A stretch of 41,448 nucleotides of DNA from an uncultured Spirochaetales bacterium (GTDB taxonomy: Bacteria; Spirochaetota; Spirochaetia; Sphaerochaetales; Sphaerochaetaceae), in the NCBI GenBank assembly GCA_949283235.1, contig CASDRY010000123.1, forward strand, positions 1-41,448, given 5' to 3'. The position numbers and the translations under genes are program-made. This document shows positions 6,906-16,815 of the stretch, piece after piece. How positions within the stretch are numbered: position 1 is the first letter of the stretch; every line of letters begins with the position of its first letter. A model generated the notes under the pieces. That model had not been told where the DNA came from and did not search any database. It was given only the letters and a program-made list of their open reading frames with translations.

Positions 6906-9900
6906 ATTTCCTCCTTCATTCCTTTCTTCCAGCCGTATGCTTTCCTTATCTTGTGACGTTCAAGGATGAAGTAGAACGTCGGCATAAGGAAGAGCGTTAT
7001 GAATGTACTGGTGGTAAGACCACCCATGATAACCTGTCCAAGAGGTGCATAGATCTCAGAGCCCTCACCTTTTGCGAAAGCCATCGGTATAACCCCAAGA
7101 ATGGTTGTAAGAGAGCTCATCAGGATTGGACGAAGTCTTGTGGCTGTACCTTTCCTTATATTCTCAAAAAGCATCTTCATCTCGCTTCCATATGAAAGCT
7201 TTCCTAATAGCGTATCCCCTTCCTTAATTGTGATGGAAAGTCTTTCAGCTTCTTCAGACCTAGAGGCCTCCTCAAGCTGATTGATGTAGTCAACGAGGAT
7301 GATACCATTGTTTACGAGCATACCGCCAAGGGTGACAACACCCAGAAGCGATACCATGCTCATAGAGGATCCGAAGACAGCCAGGGAAAGCACAACTCCT
7401 ATCACGCAGAATGGAACAGTAAGCATGATTAAGAATGGCTGATCGAATCTCTCATAGATGAGAACTATTACCATGTAAACAAGGAAGAGCGAGATGACAA
7501 GAGCCTGCATAAGAGGTCCCATCGAATCCCCGATAAGCTCATCAATACCACCAACATCTGTAGATACCCCATCAGGAAGCGGATGTGATGCTATGTACTC
7601 ATCAACTCTTCTTGAGAGCGCTGTTGTTGATTCTCCTGTAAGCTGAGCGCTTACTGTGATAGCAACAGCCCTATCTGTGTGGCTGATGGATGAAAGCTCC
7701 GTCTCCATGACAAGATCCGATACCGCATCCATCGATACCGAGGACCCTGCCTGTGTATGGAGGACAAGGGAATCTAGCATCTTATGCGATACCTTCTCAT
7801 CTGCAGCATCTGACGAGATATGGATGTCATAACGCGAATCGGTATCAGGATCGACATAGATGCCAGTATCCATACCATTGAAGAGTATTGCTGTTGTCAT
7901 TGCAGCTTCGTAGCTTGTAAGTCCAAGAGATGAGAGATACTCATAGCTCGCATTCATGACAGCTGCAGTGGAATCGTACTCACTGGATATCGATGCGGAG
8001 ACAACTTCCGGGTCGGAGAGGAGGAAATCTTCCAGTTTCTCTGCATAATTATAGAGAACCTCCTCATCCTCACCTATGAGGGTAATACCATAACCTCCAC
8101 CACCTGACATATAGCCAACGAGATAATCAAAACCACCATTCTTGACAGAGAACTCAGCATCAGGAATTGCTGCTGAAAGCTCATACTGCATCTGGAGGAT
8201 TATGTCGTGAATATCCCTATCTCTGTCAGCGACAGGAACGAGGACAACATGCATACCTCCCTGATTCTGCGCATTGGATACAGTGAGGGCATCAACAGAC
8301 TTTCCAGAGTATACGACAGCTGTCTCTGTCTCAGGTACCTTCTCCAGAAGAATCCTTTCTGCCTCATCCATAGCCTCTCTGGTTTCCTCCAGAGTGTAAC
8401 CAGTCGGGAACTCTGCAGAGATATAGAAGTCACTATTATCTGTCGATGGTATGAACGAGATATTGATACTCGTAAGAGAATATACAGTGATGATAAACAA
8501 AAGCAGAGCCATGACAATTATGAAAGGTGTATGCTTCATGCAGAAGCCAAGCGCCTTTCCATAGCCATTTTCTACTCTCCACAGTCCTCTTACAGCAAAG
8601 CTATCCTTTTTCTTGAGCCTTACGCCATCATCTTTCAGGAAGTGCTTGAGAAGATAAGGCATATAGATCATAGCTACAAAGAGGGATGATCCGATTGCAA
8701 ACATGAATGTAAGGGAGATGTCGTGAAGGATATCACCGACAAGACCGGAGAGAAGAACAACAGGAATGAACACGACAACAGTTGTGAGATTTGAACCTAT
8801 AACTGATTTATCGACAACACCAGTTCCTTTGTAGATTGACTCTACGACTGTATACTTTCCCTTTCCATTCTCATCAGTATCCTGGTAGAACCTGTAGATC
8901 TGATCGAGAACAACAATTGAAGCATCGACAATTGAACCCAGCGATACAACGATTCCTGATATAGAGAGGATGTTGATTGTTATTCCAGCAACCTTCATCA
9001 CTATGAATGTGAAGAAACAGGAAAGCGGTATGGAAAGACCTATTGCGAGCGTTGCCTTAGCGTCATTTAAAAAGAGGAAGATGATAAGAACAGCAATAAG
9101 AATACCGAGAATACCGGACTCGATTACATTCCAAAGCGATGAGATAACAAGACGGCTATCATCCTTGATCATGTGGTAGGTAACAGCTCCGCCTGTCTCA
9201 GCCTCGGATTCTTCAAGTATTCTCTTTACTTCATTTGTAATCTGAATAGTGTTTCCATCTGCACGCTTAGAGACATCTACCACGATAATGTCATTTCCCT
9301 CAGATGTGACATAGTAATCCTTCCCCTGATAAGCAAGGGAAACATCAGCAACATCGGAAAGCCTTATTATCTCGCCATTATCGGTAGCACCGACAGGGAG
9401 GGATTTTATCTCATCCAGACTCTCGTAGCGGCCATCGTATCTTAAGTCTATTCTCCTACCCTCCGCTACTGCTGTATCGAGAGGCATCGAGATATTAGAC
9501 GCGGAAAGAATCTGATAAACAGTAAGAGGAGATATTCCTCTGGCGTTGAGGTCATCCATCCTGAGCTTAATCGAAACCTCAGGCTCGACAGAACCGCTTA
9601 CGCTTATTGTCGATACACCAGGAATTCTCGTAAGCTGCGGACGAAGCGTATCATTTATATATTCAGAAAGCGCTGCGGTATCTCCAGTTGATTCAACTGA
9701 GAAGGAAACTATAGGAAGCATCGTCGCGCCTCCTATAAGCGCTGTAGGCTCTCCTTGAAGGCCATCAGGAAGCTGATCCATCAGCTGCGAGATTCTGTTC
9801 CTTACCTCATTAAGCTGATCTTCCGGGTGCACTCCATCCTGGAAAGTTATGGTAATCATGGCAGCACTATTCATGGATTGGCTGTCCATGCTCTTGAAAT

Positions 9901-10126
9901 CCGGGAGCGTTACAAAATCATCCTCGAGGATATCTACAACATCCTTTTCAACATCCTCAGCAGATGCACCAGGATAGATCGCGACTACGAATATCTGAGG
10001 CATGTTGATATCAGGGATGAACTCCAGATTCGTTGTTGTAATAGAGAACATTCCGAACACGGCCAAGGCTATAAGAATCATCGAAAGAATAGCTGAATGC
10101 TTGACCGAGAGAGTTGCTATCTTCAT
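6902..10126 (-). CDS. RND-family efflux pump, inner-membrane permease (AcrB/BesB-like)
   Basis: A 1074-residue resistance-nodulation-division transporter with the usual duplicated 6+6 membrane helix layout and two large periplasmic loops. It begins with a typical TM1 followed by NLEFIPDINMPQIFV and YPGASAEDVEKDV. In TM4 the AcrB proton-relay pair Asp-Asp is reduced to a single acid, D401 in GSIVDASIVV, with Ala next to it, as in CusA-type pumps. The TM10 segment GGMLVNNGIILVDYIN is typical. Family knowledge: it is proton-driven export of hydrophobic compounds through a tripartite complex. The pump lies downstream of the adaptor with a 4-base ATGA overlap and upstream of the lipoprotein with another. 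Substrate is unknown. Confidence 0.93.
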   Translation of the reverse strand: MKIATLSVKHSAILSMILIALAVFGMFSITTTNLEFIPDINMPQIFVVAIYPGASAEDVEKDVVDILEDDFVTLPDFKSMDSQSMNSAAMITITFQDGVHPEDQLNEVRNRISQLMDQLPDGLQGEPTALIGGATMLPIVSFSVESTGDTAALSEYINDTLRPQLTRIPGVSTISVSGSVEPEVSIKLRMDDLNARGISPLTVYQILSASNISMPLDTAVAEGRRIDLRYDGRYESLDEIKSLPVGATDNGEIIRLSDVADVSLAYQGKDYYVTSEGNDIIVVDVSKRADGNTIQITNEVKRILEESEAETGGAVTYHMIKDDSRLVISSLWNVIESGILGILIAVLIIFLFLNDAKATLAIGLSIPLSCFFTFIVMKVAGITINILSISGIVVSLGSIVDASIVVLDQIYRFYQDTDENGKGKYTVVESIYKGTGVVDKSVIGSNLTTVVVFIPVVLLSGLVGDILHDISLTFMFAIGSSLFVAMIYMPYLLKHFLKDDGVRLKKKDSFAVRGLWRVENGYGKALGFCMKHTPFIIVMALLLFIITVYSLTSINISFIPSTDNSDFYISAEFPTGYTLEETREAMDEAERILLEKVPETETAVVYSGKSVDALTVSNAQNQGGMHVVLVPVADRDRDIHDIILQMQYELSAAIPDAEFSVKNGGFDYLVGYMSGGGGYGITLIGEDEEVLYNYAEKLEDFLLSDPEVVSASISSEYDSTAAVMNASYEYLSSLGLTSYEAAMTTAILFNGMDTGIYVDPDTDSRYDIHISSDAADEKVSHKMLDSLVLHTQAGSSVSMDAVSDLVMETELSSISHTDRAVAITVSAQLTGESTTALSRRVDEYIASHPLPDGVSTDVGGIDELIGDSMGPLMQALVISLFLVYMVIVLIYERFDQPFLIMLTVPFCVIGVVLSLAVFGSSMSMVSLLGVVTLGGMLVNNGIILVDYINQLEEASRSEEAERLSITIKEGDTLLGKLSYGSEMKMLFENIRKGTATRLRPILMSSLTTILGVIPMAFAKGEGSEIYAPLGQVIMGGLTTSTFITLFLMPTFYFILERHKIRKAYGWKKGMKEEI

Positions 10127-11181
10127 TGCTCCTCCCCTGTTATCCTGACTTCTTCTCCAGGAAGAAGGCCATTCTGTCCCTTTATAATGAAGTCCCTTCC
10201 CTCATAGGAATCCGGGATAGCAAAATAATCCGTGTCCTCAGCCAGGCTTTCTATAGCTATGTACTCAGCAGTCTTACCATCGGTAGCAACCGCATATACG
10301 GAACCATCAAGCCTGCGCGCTGATAGAGGTAGTGTAAGATACTCCTCAGAATTCCATATAACCTCAGCCCTGATAAACATTCCAGGAACAAAGCCATCAG
10401 GATTCAGCAGTCTTACTTTCATAAGGAATGTCTTGGAGGTTGGATCGACAAATGGTGCGATTGACACAATCTCCGCATCGGAGGTGTATCCGTCAGGAGA
10501 TGAGATTCTTACAGTTATATTTCCAGTGTTTTCTGAGATAGTATGGAAATACTTCTCTCCAAGCTTCAGGTTTACAACGAGGTTATCAAGATCTGCGATG
10601 ATGGCCATCGGAGTTTCCGAGGAACCAATAGAACCTTCAGATGAAAGTGATTGTATAACAGTACCATTTACAGGAGCTGTTACAGTTGCATAGGACAGCT
10701 GCAGCTGGGCAAGTTCAAGCTGGGCTTTTGCTGCATCCAGCTGTGCAGAGAGAGAGTCGTAATCCTGCGCCGTTGCTCCTCCGCTATCACGAAGAGCACT
10801 TACCCTCTTGAAAGCGGCTTCCAATGCCTCTGTCTGGGCCTCTGCCTGTCTAAGCTGAAGCTCATAAGGACGCTTATCTATCACTGCAAGAGTATCACCT
10901 TCACTGACTTTCTCTCCAGCTTTGATGTTATACTCCTCAACTGTGCCGCTGACGAAAGGAACTACAGGAATCATCGCATCAGCTTCGATGTATCCTGTAA
11001 CGCTTATTCCTTCATCTATCACCCTTCTCTCCGGCTGTATAGTCACTACAGGAGATACAGGAGGTGTGTACTGTACTTCCTTTTCCGAGGAGAAGAAGAA
11101 ATACAGCAAAGCGACAACAAGCACGAACACAATAAGAAGAACCACATATCTAATGACGGAATTTCGTTTATTCTTATCCAT
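10123..11181 (-). CDS. Membrane-fusion (periplasmic adaptor) protein of the RND pump
   Basis: A 352-residue HlyD/AcrA-type adaptor. It has an N-terminal membrane anchor (about residues 9-31) and no lipobox. A barrel-sandwich lipoyl half (VSGTVEEYNIKAGEKVSEGD) is followed by a short alpha-hairpin rich in Ala, Gln and Leu (LRQAEAQTEALEAAFKRV), the second lipoyl half (LSYATVTAPVNGTVIQ) and a beta-barrel with a membrane-proximal domain. It should bridge the pump and the outer-membrane channel. It is the first gene of the operon, with AGGAAAGG before the ATG. An inverted repeat at 11248-11262 lies in the presumed promoter and may be the operator of an unlinked regulator. Confidence 0.9.
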   Translation of the reverse strand: MDKNKRNSVIRYVVLLIVFVLVVALLYFFFSSEKEVQYTPPVSPVVTIQPERRVIDEGISVTGYIEADAMIPVVPFVSGTVEEYNIKAGEKVSEGDTLAVIDKRPYELQLRQAEAQTEALEAAFKRVSALRDSGGATAQDYDSLSAQLDAAKAQLELAQLQLSYATVTAPVNGTVIQSLSSEGSIGSSETPMAIIADLDNLVVNLKLGEKYFHTISENTGNITVRISSPDGYTSDAEIVSIAPFVDPTSKTFLMKVRLLNPDGFVPGMFIRAEVIWNSEEYLTLPLSARRLDGSVYAVATDGKTAEYIAIESLAEDTDYFAIPDSYEGRDFIIKGQNGLLPGEEVRITGEEQ

Positions 11182-11247
11182 AATCCTTTCCTGATTACGA
11201 TTTTTAATCTTACTAACTTTGAAATTAACAACAGATATAGTACATGC

Positions 11248-11262
11248 TGTCGGATTCCGACA
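11248..11262 (-). promoter_or_regulatory. Inverted repeat upstream of the efflux operon
   Basis: TGTCGG-ATT-CCGACA is a perfect 6+3+6 dyad about 70 bases upstream of the adaptor ATG. On the minus strand it lies just upstream of a possible -10, TACTAT, where a repressor or activator would act. No TetR or MerR family gene is encoded next to the operon, so the cognate regulator is unknown. Confidence 0.45.
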
Positions 11263-11316
11263 CAGTGTATATTTTATGTTGGGAAATTTATTTTGACACT
11301 TTTAAAGTTTGTGTAA

Positions 11317-11345
11317 TTCACAGAAGCATCCAATTGTGCTATTAT
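11317..11345 (+). promoter_or_regulatory. Promoter of the aldehyde dehydrogenase gene (leaderless layout)
   Basis: TTCACA (11317-11322), a 17-base spacer and TATTAT (11340-11345). The GTG start codon begins 8 bases after the last base of the -10, where transcription itself should start. No Shine-Dalgarno fits, so the mRNA is probably leaderless. Confidence 0.55.
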
Positions 11346-11352
11346 CTCGCGC

Positions 11353-12723
11353 GTGAGTATTTATACAGAGACACTGGAGAGACAGCGAAAATATTTCAGA
11401 AGCGGAAAGACGCTTACATATAAGTTCAGGATCTCGATGCTGAGAGCACTGAAAGAGGCGCTGAAGAAGAATGAGGAAAGCATTCTCAAAGCGCTATCCG
11501 AAGATCTTGGGAAAAGTGATTTCGAAGGCTATGCTACAGAACTTGGAATTACTTATGAAGAAATAAATTATCTTGAAAAGCATCTAAAGAGTCTGATGAA
11601 GCCTGCAAAGGTGCGTACTCCAATAACTCAATTCAAGGCTAAATCCTACATCCTCCATGAACCGATGGGTAATACTCTCATAATGAGTCCATGGAATTAC
11701 CCATTGATGCTTACGATGGTGCCGCTTGCAGGAGCAATTGCCGGGGGTAATACAGTGGTTGTGAAGCCTTCCAGATACAGCGAGCAGACCTCAAAGCTCA
11801 TGAAGCGAATCATAGAGGAGACATTCAGCTCAGAATACATAGCTCTTTTTGAAGGCGGACATCAGACAAATACTGAACTATTAGAGCTGAGATGGGATTT
11901 CATCTTCTTCACTGGCTCCCCAAATGTCGGAAGGATCGTTCATCAGGCTGCGAACAAGTATCTCACACCATGCATCCTGGAGCTTGGAGGAAAGAGCCCT
12001 GTCATTATTGATGGAACCGATGATATGCGTCTTGTAGCTAAGCGCCTTGCATGGGGAAAATTCCTCAATGCAGGACAGACCTGTGTAGCTCCAGACTACG
12101 TTCTCATCAAAAAGGGATATGCAGAATCCCTTATAAAAGAAATGAGGATAGTCATAGAGAAGATGTTCACAGGGAATCCCCTTTCATCTGAAGATCTTCC
12201 TAAGATTATAAACAAGAAGCATTTCGATAGAGTCAAAGGGCTTATTGAAGGAAGCAAGGTTTCCTATGGAGGAGTTTCTGATGATGGGAAAATGAAAATC
12301 TCCCCGACTCTTCTCTATCCTGTAAATGAAACAGACAGCGTAATGCAGGAGGAAATATTCGGACCGGTTCTTCCTATTCTTGAGTATGATAGCCTAGACG
12401 AAGCAATCACATTCATCCAGAAGAGGGAGAAACCTCTTGCTTTCTACATCTTCAGCAAGGATAGAAAAGCTATAGACAAGGCCCTTTCATCTGTTTCCTT
12501 CGGAGGTGGATGTGTCAATGATACAGTTGTACATCTCACAGCTCCAGAACTTCCATTCGGAGGAGTCGGGAACTCAGGTATGGGTAGCTACCATGGCAAA
12601 AGGAGCTTCCAGGCCTTCACTCATGACAAAGCTGTGATGGATAAAGCGCTATGGATTGATCTCCCAGTACGCTATGCCCCCTTCAAGGGAAAGCTGAAAC
12701 TTCTTAAAATGCTCATGAGATGA
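11353..12723 (+). CDS. NAD(P)-dependent aldehyde dehydrogenase, class 3-like
   Basis: A 456-residue aldehyde dehydrogenase that oxidises aldehydes to acids. It has the short ALDH3-type length and start, the PWNYPLMLTM segment, the cofactor-binding FTGSPNVGRIV, the general base E210 in LELGGKSP, the nucleophile C244 in NAGQTCVAPDY, and the EEIFGPVLP motif. The class 3 group often acts on medium or long-chain and aromatic aldehydes; the actual substrate cannot be read here. The start is GTG at 11353, directly downstream of a -10 hexamer and without a ribosome site. The gene overlaps the CLC transporter gene by 4 bases (ATGA), so the two are coupled. Confidence 0.9.
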   Translation: MSIYTETLERQRKYFRSGKTLTYKFRISMLRALKEALKKNEESILKALSEDLGKSDFEGYATELGITYEEINYLEKHLKSLMKPAKVRTPITQFKAKSYILHEPMGNTLIMSPWNYPLMLTMVPLAGAIAGGNTVVVKPSRYSEQTSKLMKRIIEETFSSEYIALFEGGHQTNTELLELRWDFIFFTGSPNVGRIVHQAANKYLTPCILELGGKSPVIIDGTDDMRLVAKRLAWGKFLNAGQTCVAPDYVLIKKGYAESLIKEMRIVIEKMFTGNPLSSEDLPKIINKKHFDRVKGLIEGSKVSYGGVSDDGKMKISPTLLYPVNETDSVMQEEIFGPVLPILEYDSLDEAITFIQKREKPLAFYIFSKDRKAIDKALSSVSFGGGCVNDTVVHLTAPELPFGGVGNSGMGSYHGKRSFQAFTHDKAVMDKALWIDLPVRYAPFKGKLKLLKMLMR

Positions 12724-13997
12724 AGAAGAAAGACACGATACTGAGGATCTTGTTCAATACTGTAAGAAGCCTTGCCGTAGGCATTGTAACAGGGACATGT
12801 ATAACGATATTCGCAAATACTGTGAATATCGCGGGGGTTATAAATAATCGTTTTCCATTTCTGATTCTCCTCATCCCGCTTGGGGCTTATTTAACGCTTG
12901 CAATCTATCAGAAGCTGGGGGATTCATTCAGGAAGACAACTGTCGAGGCAATAGATACCATCCATGAGATGGAAACAGAAACAGATGAGGTGAAACTCAG
13001 GCCTGGAAAGATCTCGCCATGGATGGGACCTGTTGCATATATCGCAGCTGCGATCTCACACCTCACCGGTGCCTCCGTTGGTAAAGAAGGAGTTGGTGTT
13101 CAGATAGGGCTTGCTATCGGGGAATTCTTCACGAGAATTGAAAGAAAATTTGCTTGGCGTGGACATTATGGCAGGGAGGATTACTACCTCATGACAGGTT
13201 CTGCTGCAGCCTTTGGGTCTCTCTTTGGAGCTCCTATCGCAGGAATTCTTTTCGGCTTAATGTTCGCGACCCCTGATATTCTTCGCCTTGATGCTTTGTT
13301 TCCTGTATTGGTATCAACATACTCAGCTGTTTATGTTGCACTGAAGCTTGGAATACATAAGATGGAAATTCCAGACTTCATGGAACTTCCAGCAACTGTG
13401 AATAATCTTATTACTGTAGCGTTATTTGCAATTTTAATCGGACTATTAGCAAGGCTTTTCCTATATCTTCTAGCGAAGTTCAGGAAGGGTGTGGAGGATA
13501 AGTTCGGAAGCAAGATTCTTTCTGCATTAATACCTGGAACGATGGTTACGCTTTTTTCCATCATCATCTTCATTTTCACCGATTCTTTCGATTACAACGG
13601 CCTCTCCCTTGATCTTCTCTATAGGGCTATAGATGGCAGAGGTGTACCGCTATATACATTTATTCTGAAAGCTCTGATGGTATTCTTATCAATCGCGGCA
13701 GGTTTTGTTGGAGGAGAAGTTGTTCCGCTTCTTGTTACAGGTGGCACATTCGGCTATGCGTTCGCCTCCGTTCTTGGCCTTGAAACATCCCCATTTGCTG
13801 TTCTCGGAGCGATAGGAATGCTTACAGGTGGAACAAATCTTCCTCTTGTCTGCTTTGCACTTGCAATAGAGTTATTCAGTTACAGTGAACCAGGTCTTCT
13901 TTTTATGACAGTTGCACTTTCATATCTGGCATCAGGAGACAAAGGAATCTATCATCATCAGAGAATAGCAATGAGGAAAAGGACAGCGAGAGATTAA
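12720..13997 (+). CDS. CLC-family anion channel/antiporter, possibly fluoride-type (CLC-F)
   Basis: A 425-residue polytopic membrane protein of the CLC family. The gating-glutamate motif reads GKEGVGVQIG (E123) instead of the canonical GREGPxVQIGG. It is preceded by HLTGASVG rather than the usual GSGIP arrangement. The later GGEVVPLLVTGGTFGYA corresponds to the conserved GG-x-x-x-P segment. In family knowledge, replacement of the Pro in GREGP and loss of GSGIP are features of the CLC-F clade that exports fluoride in exchange for protons, so that is a reasonable hypothesis; chloride transport cannot be excluded. It is coupled to the aldehyde dehydrogenase gene. Its last 4 bases overlap the convergent GNAT gene. 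Confidence 0.85.
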   Translation: MKKKDTILRILFNTVRSLAVGIVTGTCITIFANTVNIAGVINNRFPFLILLIPLGAYLTLAIYQKLGDSFRKTTVEAIDTIHEMETETDEVKLRPGKISPWMGPVAYIAAAISHLTGASVGKEGVGVQIGLAIGEFFTRIERKFAWRGHYGREDYYLMTGSAAAFGSLFGAPIAGILFGLMFATPDILRLDALFPVLVSTYSAVYVALKLGIHKMEIPDFMELPATVNNLITVALFAILIGLLARLFLYLLAKFRKGVEDKFGSKILSALIPGTMVTLFSIIIFIFTDSFDYNGLSLDLLYRAIDGRGVPLYTFILKALMVFLSIAAGFVGGEVVPLLVTGGTFGYAFASVLGLETSPFAVLGAIGMLTGGTNLPLVCFALAIELFSYSEPGLLFMTVALSYLASGDKGIYHHQRIAMRKRTARD

Positions 13998-14686
13998 TCA
14001 ACCCAGGTCCACCAAGAAAGAATCCTCCCCCTTTTCAGTCCCAGCTTCTCCTGCAGTGATATACTTGCCTTATTCGATACAAAGACATTGCAGTAAGGCA
14101 ATCTCCCCTCTTCCAATGCAGTGGTAATCAGATATTTCTCAAGAGTCTCTCCGACTCCCCTTCTCCTGTACTCTGGAAGGACTACCAGCATTCCCATTGA
14201 GCCTTCCATATGAAAGCCTGCGAAACCCATCAATTCATCACCAGAGAATGCTCCATATAGATGCTTATTGTCCATCGCGGCTTTTATATCTTCTTCGCTA
14301 GATGTCCCATAATGGGAAAGAATGAAATCAAGATAGGATTCATCAAGAACTCTTATATTGCCGCTCTTCTCAAAGGGCTTCCCTTCATATACATAGAGAT
14401 AAGTCGGTTCAACCTTCTCGTATCCAAGGTTTTCCATCATGTATTCTGCTTCCCACTGACCATGAACTGTAGCAAGACCCCTATCTGGGAGGTGTTTTAT
14501 GAAAGAGGATTTATCAGGACCGAGGGAGGCTATGTAATATACTCCATCATTATGCTGGAAGATGATTCCACTCCCTTCAGAGAAATACAGGACCTCCCCT
14601 TCATCCCTATTCACTGCATCTATGATATCTCCATAGCTTGTGCTATCAAGAGCTTTCAGAAGCGAGATGATTTCAGTTTTTTTCAT
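13994..14686 (-). CDS. GNAT family N-acetyltransferase
   Basis: A 230-residue protein. The C-terminal half holds the GNAT fold signature: a strand SMGMLVVLPEYRRRGVGETL with the acetyl-CoA pyrophosphate loop R-R-R-G-V-G (about residues 175-180), then a helix and NVFVSNKASISLQEKLGLKRG, the usual motif B. The N-terminal 110 residues are a degenerate GNAT-like or separate substrate domain. The acceptor is unknown. The ATG at 14686 has no ribosome site but lies 6 nt after a TATATT hexamer, which implies a leaderless message. The gene is divergent from the EF-G gene. Confidence 0.8.
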   Translation of the reverse strand: MKKTEIISLLKALDSTSYGDIIDAVNRDEGEVLYFSEGSGIIFQHNDGVYYIASLGPDKSSFIKHLPDRGLATVHGQWEAEYMMENLGYEKVEPTYLYVYEGKPFEKSGNIRVLDESYLDFILSHYGTSSEEDIKAAMDNKHLYGAFSGDELMGFAGFHMEGSMGMLVVLPEYRRRGVGETLEKYLITTALEEGRLPYCNVFVSNKASISLQEKLGLKRGRILSWWTWVD

Positions 14687-14692
14687 ATCCTG

Positions 14693-14720
14693 AATATAAC
14701 TAGAAAATCTGGTGTTTCAA
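14693..14720 (-). promoter_or_regulatory. Promoter of the GNAT gene (leaderless layout)
   Basis: On the minus strand, TTGAAA (14715-14720) is followed after 16 bases by TATATT (14693-14698), then 6 bases (CAGGAT), then ATG. The short distance leaves no room for a leader. Confidence 0.55.
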
Positions 14721-14753
14721 AGATGCATTCTTTTGTGATAGATTATCCAAGCT

Positions 14754-16781
14754 ATGGACGAGAAGAGCATACGAAACATAGGCATCATGGCTCATATCGA
14801 TGCCGGCAAGACAACAACAACAGAAAGATTCCTCTATTATACAGGCGAGAACCATCGTATCGGTGAAGTCGATAACGGTGAAGCTACCATGGACTGGATG
14901 AAGCAGGAACAGGACAGGGGCATTACGATCACTTCAGCTGCAACCACTTGCTACTGGAGAGACCATCAGATAAACATCATCGATACCCCGGGGCATGTTG
15001 ACTTCACAGCAGAGGTAGAACGATCGCTGAGAGTTCTCGATGGAGCTGTAGGTGTATTCTGTGCAGTCGGGGGTGTAGAGCCTCAGACAGAGACTGTATG
15101 GAGACAGGCTGATAGATACAACATACCACGTATCGCATTCGTGAATAAGATGGACAGACTAGGTGCTGATTTCTTCCGTGTTCTCGAGGATATGAAGAAG
15201 AAACTCGGAGCAAATCCTGTACCTATCTTCATTCCTGTTGGAAGTGAGAATGCGTTTTCTGGTATCATCGATCTAATCTCGATGGAGTATCTTCAGTTCT
15301 CACAGGAAGATGACGGAAAAACAATAACACGTTCCCCTATTCCAGATGGAGAGAAGGAAAAAGCTGAAGAGTGGAGAGAGAAGCTTATAGACAGCGTAGC
15401 CTCCTTCTCAGATGAAATCACAGAACTCTACTTCGAGGGCGAGGATATCCCAAGAGATATGATCATCGCAACTCTGAGGGAATGCACCCTGAAAAGAGAG
15501 CTTCTTCCTGTATTCGTGGGGTCATCCCTGAAGAATATAGGAGTGCAGACAGTTCTTGATGCTGTTGTAGATCTTCTCCCTTCACCTGTAGAAGCAGAAC
15601 CTGTTGAGATTATCAATGCAAAGAATGGCAAGACAGAGACACTTCCACACAGCACCACAGGTCCGCTTGAAGCCCTTATTTTCAAGATTCAGGTAGATCC
15701 ACAGGCAGGTCCTATGTGCTTTGTCCGTGTATACTCAGGAGTGCTCAAGAAGGGTGTTTCGGTATACAACATAACAAAGGGCAAGAAGGAAAGGATAAAC
15801 AGGCTTCTCAGGATGCATGCTGATAGACCTGAAGAGCTTTCCGAGCTGAAAGCCGGGGATATCGGGGTAATCATAGGATTCAGACTTGCCCAGACTGGAG
15901 ATACAATCGGAGCTGAGAATCATCCATACCTTCTTGAAAAGATGTCATTCCCTAATCCTGTTATCTCAGTCGCTATCGAGCCAAGTTCAACAGCTGAGCA
16001 GGAGAAGCTCAACAAAGCCCTCCAGACACTTGCTATGGAAGATCCTACCTTCACATACAAGGAAGATGCAGAGACTGGACAGCTCATTATATCAGGCATG
16101 GGAGAGCTTCACCTTGATGTTCTTGTAACAAGAATAAAGGACGAGATGAAGGTTAACTGCAGAGTCGGTAATCCTCAGGTATCTTACCGCGAATGTATCA
16201 AGAGCGAAGCAACAGGTACTGAGGAATTCTCCAGAACAATTGCTAACAAGGAGAACACAGCAGGGCTCACAATGACAGTAAAGCCACTTCCACCGAAGAG
16301 CGGAAATGTGCTTAAGATCACAGCTAATACAAGGGATATTCCTGAAGATATCATCGAAGCTATCAAGAATGGTGTGAACGGAGCATTCTCTGGCGGTATC
16401 CGATTCGGTTATGAATGCACTGATATCGAAGTAGATATCACAGCAATTGATTATGATGAGGATACTTCTACTCCATTTGCATTTACATCATGTGCAGCAA
16501 TGGCTTTCGATAAGATTGCTTCAGAGGCTGGTCCTGTGCTTATGCAACCTATAATGAAAGTTCAGGTATCTGCTCCTTCTGAGTATATCGGAGATGTAAT
16601 TTCCTCAATCACTCAGCGTGGAGGCATCGTACTCACAATGGAATCAAGGCCAGGCTCAGATGCAGTCATAGCAGAAGCTCCACTTGAGAAGATGTTCGGA
16701 TATACCACTGTACTTAGGTCCTCAACTCAGGGAAGAGGCTCCTTCAGCATGGAATTCTCTCATTATTCAGAGAAAATATGA
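14754..16781 (+). CDS. fusA: Elongation factor G (spirochaetal EF-G2-like)
   Basis: A 675-residue translational GTPase. All canonical G motifs are intact: AHIDAGKT (13-20), [10 protein letters not shown] (switch I), DTPGHVDF with the catalytic H81, and NKMD near residue 135. Domains II-V follow, ending in the conserved [12 protein letters not shown]. It is shorter than a typical EF-G of about 690-700 residues, and the N-terminal sequence resembles Borrelia EF-G2 (BB0691 type), which is known to act in ribosome recycling rather than translocation. That role is an inference here. The ATG has no Shine-Dalgarno; a GATTAT hexamer ends 7 bases upstream. A hairpin at 16788-16815 closes the unit. Confidence 0.93.
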   Translation: MDEKSIRNIGIMAHIDAGKTTTTERFLYYTGENHRIGEVDNGEATMDWMKQEQDRGITITSAATTCYWRDHQINIIDTPGHVDFTAEVERSLRVLDGAVGVFCAVGGVEPQTETVWRQADRYNIPRIAFVNKMDRLGADFFRVLEDMKKKLGANPVPIFIPVGSENAFSGIIDLISMEYLQFSQEDDGKTITRSPIPDGEKEKAEEWREKLIDSVASFSDEITELYFEGEDIPRDMIIATLRECTLKRELLPVFVGSSLKNIGVQTVLDAVVDLLPSPVEAEPVEIINAKNGKTETLPHSTTGPLEALIFKIQVDPQAGPMCFVRVYSGVLKKGVSVYNITKGKKERINRLLRMHADRPEELSELKAGDIGVIIGFRLAQTGDTIGAENHPYLLEKMSFPNPVISVAIEPSSTAEQEKLNKALQTLAMEDPTFTYKEDAETGQLIISGMGELHLDVLVTRIKDEMKVNCRVGNPQVSYRECIKSEATGTEEFSRTIANKENTAGLTMTVKPLPPKSGNVLKITANTRDIPEDIIEAIKNGVNGAFSGGIRFGYECTDIEVDITAIDYDEDTSTPFAFTSCAAMAFDKIASEAGPVLMQPIMKVQVSAPSEYIGDVISSITQRGGIVLTMESRPGSDAVIAEAPLEKMFGYTTVLRSSTQGRGSFSMEFSHYSEKI

Positions 16782-16787
16782 TAAATC

Positions 16788-16815
16788 GAGGCTTCTATCA
16801 TTTGATAGGAGCCTC
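16788..16815 (+). terminator. Hairpin terminator after the EF-G gene
   Basis: A 13-bp stem (GAGGCTTCTATCA with TGATAGGAGCCTC, one G-U pair) with a 2-base loop starts 6 bases after the stop codon. The following sequence is A/T-rich but lacks an immediate long U-run, so efficiency is uncertain. Confidence 0.65.

Noticed and set aside
8200..10096. ORFs antisense or out of frame within the RND pump gene
   Set aside because: Composition follows the pump's codon pattern and no protein family is recognised.
11182..11352. Fluoride riboswitch upstream of the aldehyde dehydrogenase/CLC unit
   Set aside because: No fluoride-riboswitch-like conserved core was seen, and the predicted start site leaves no leader.
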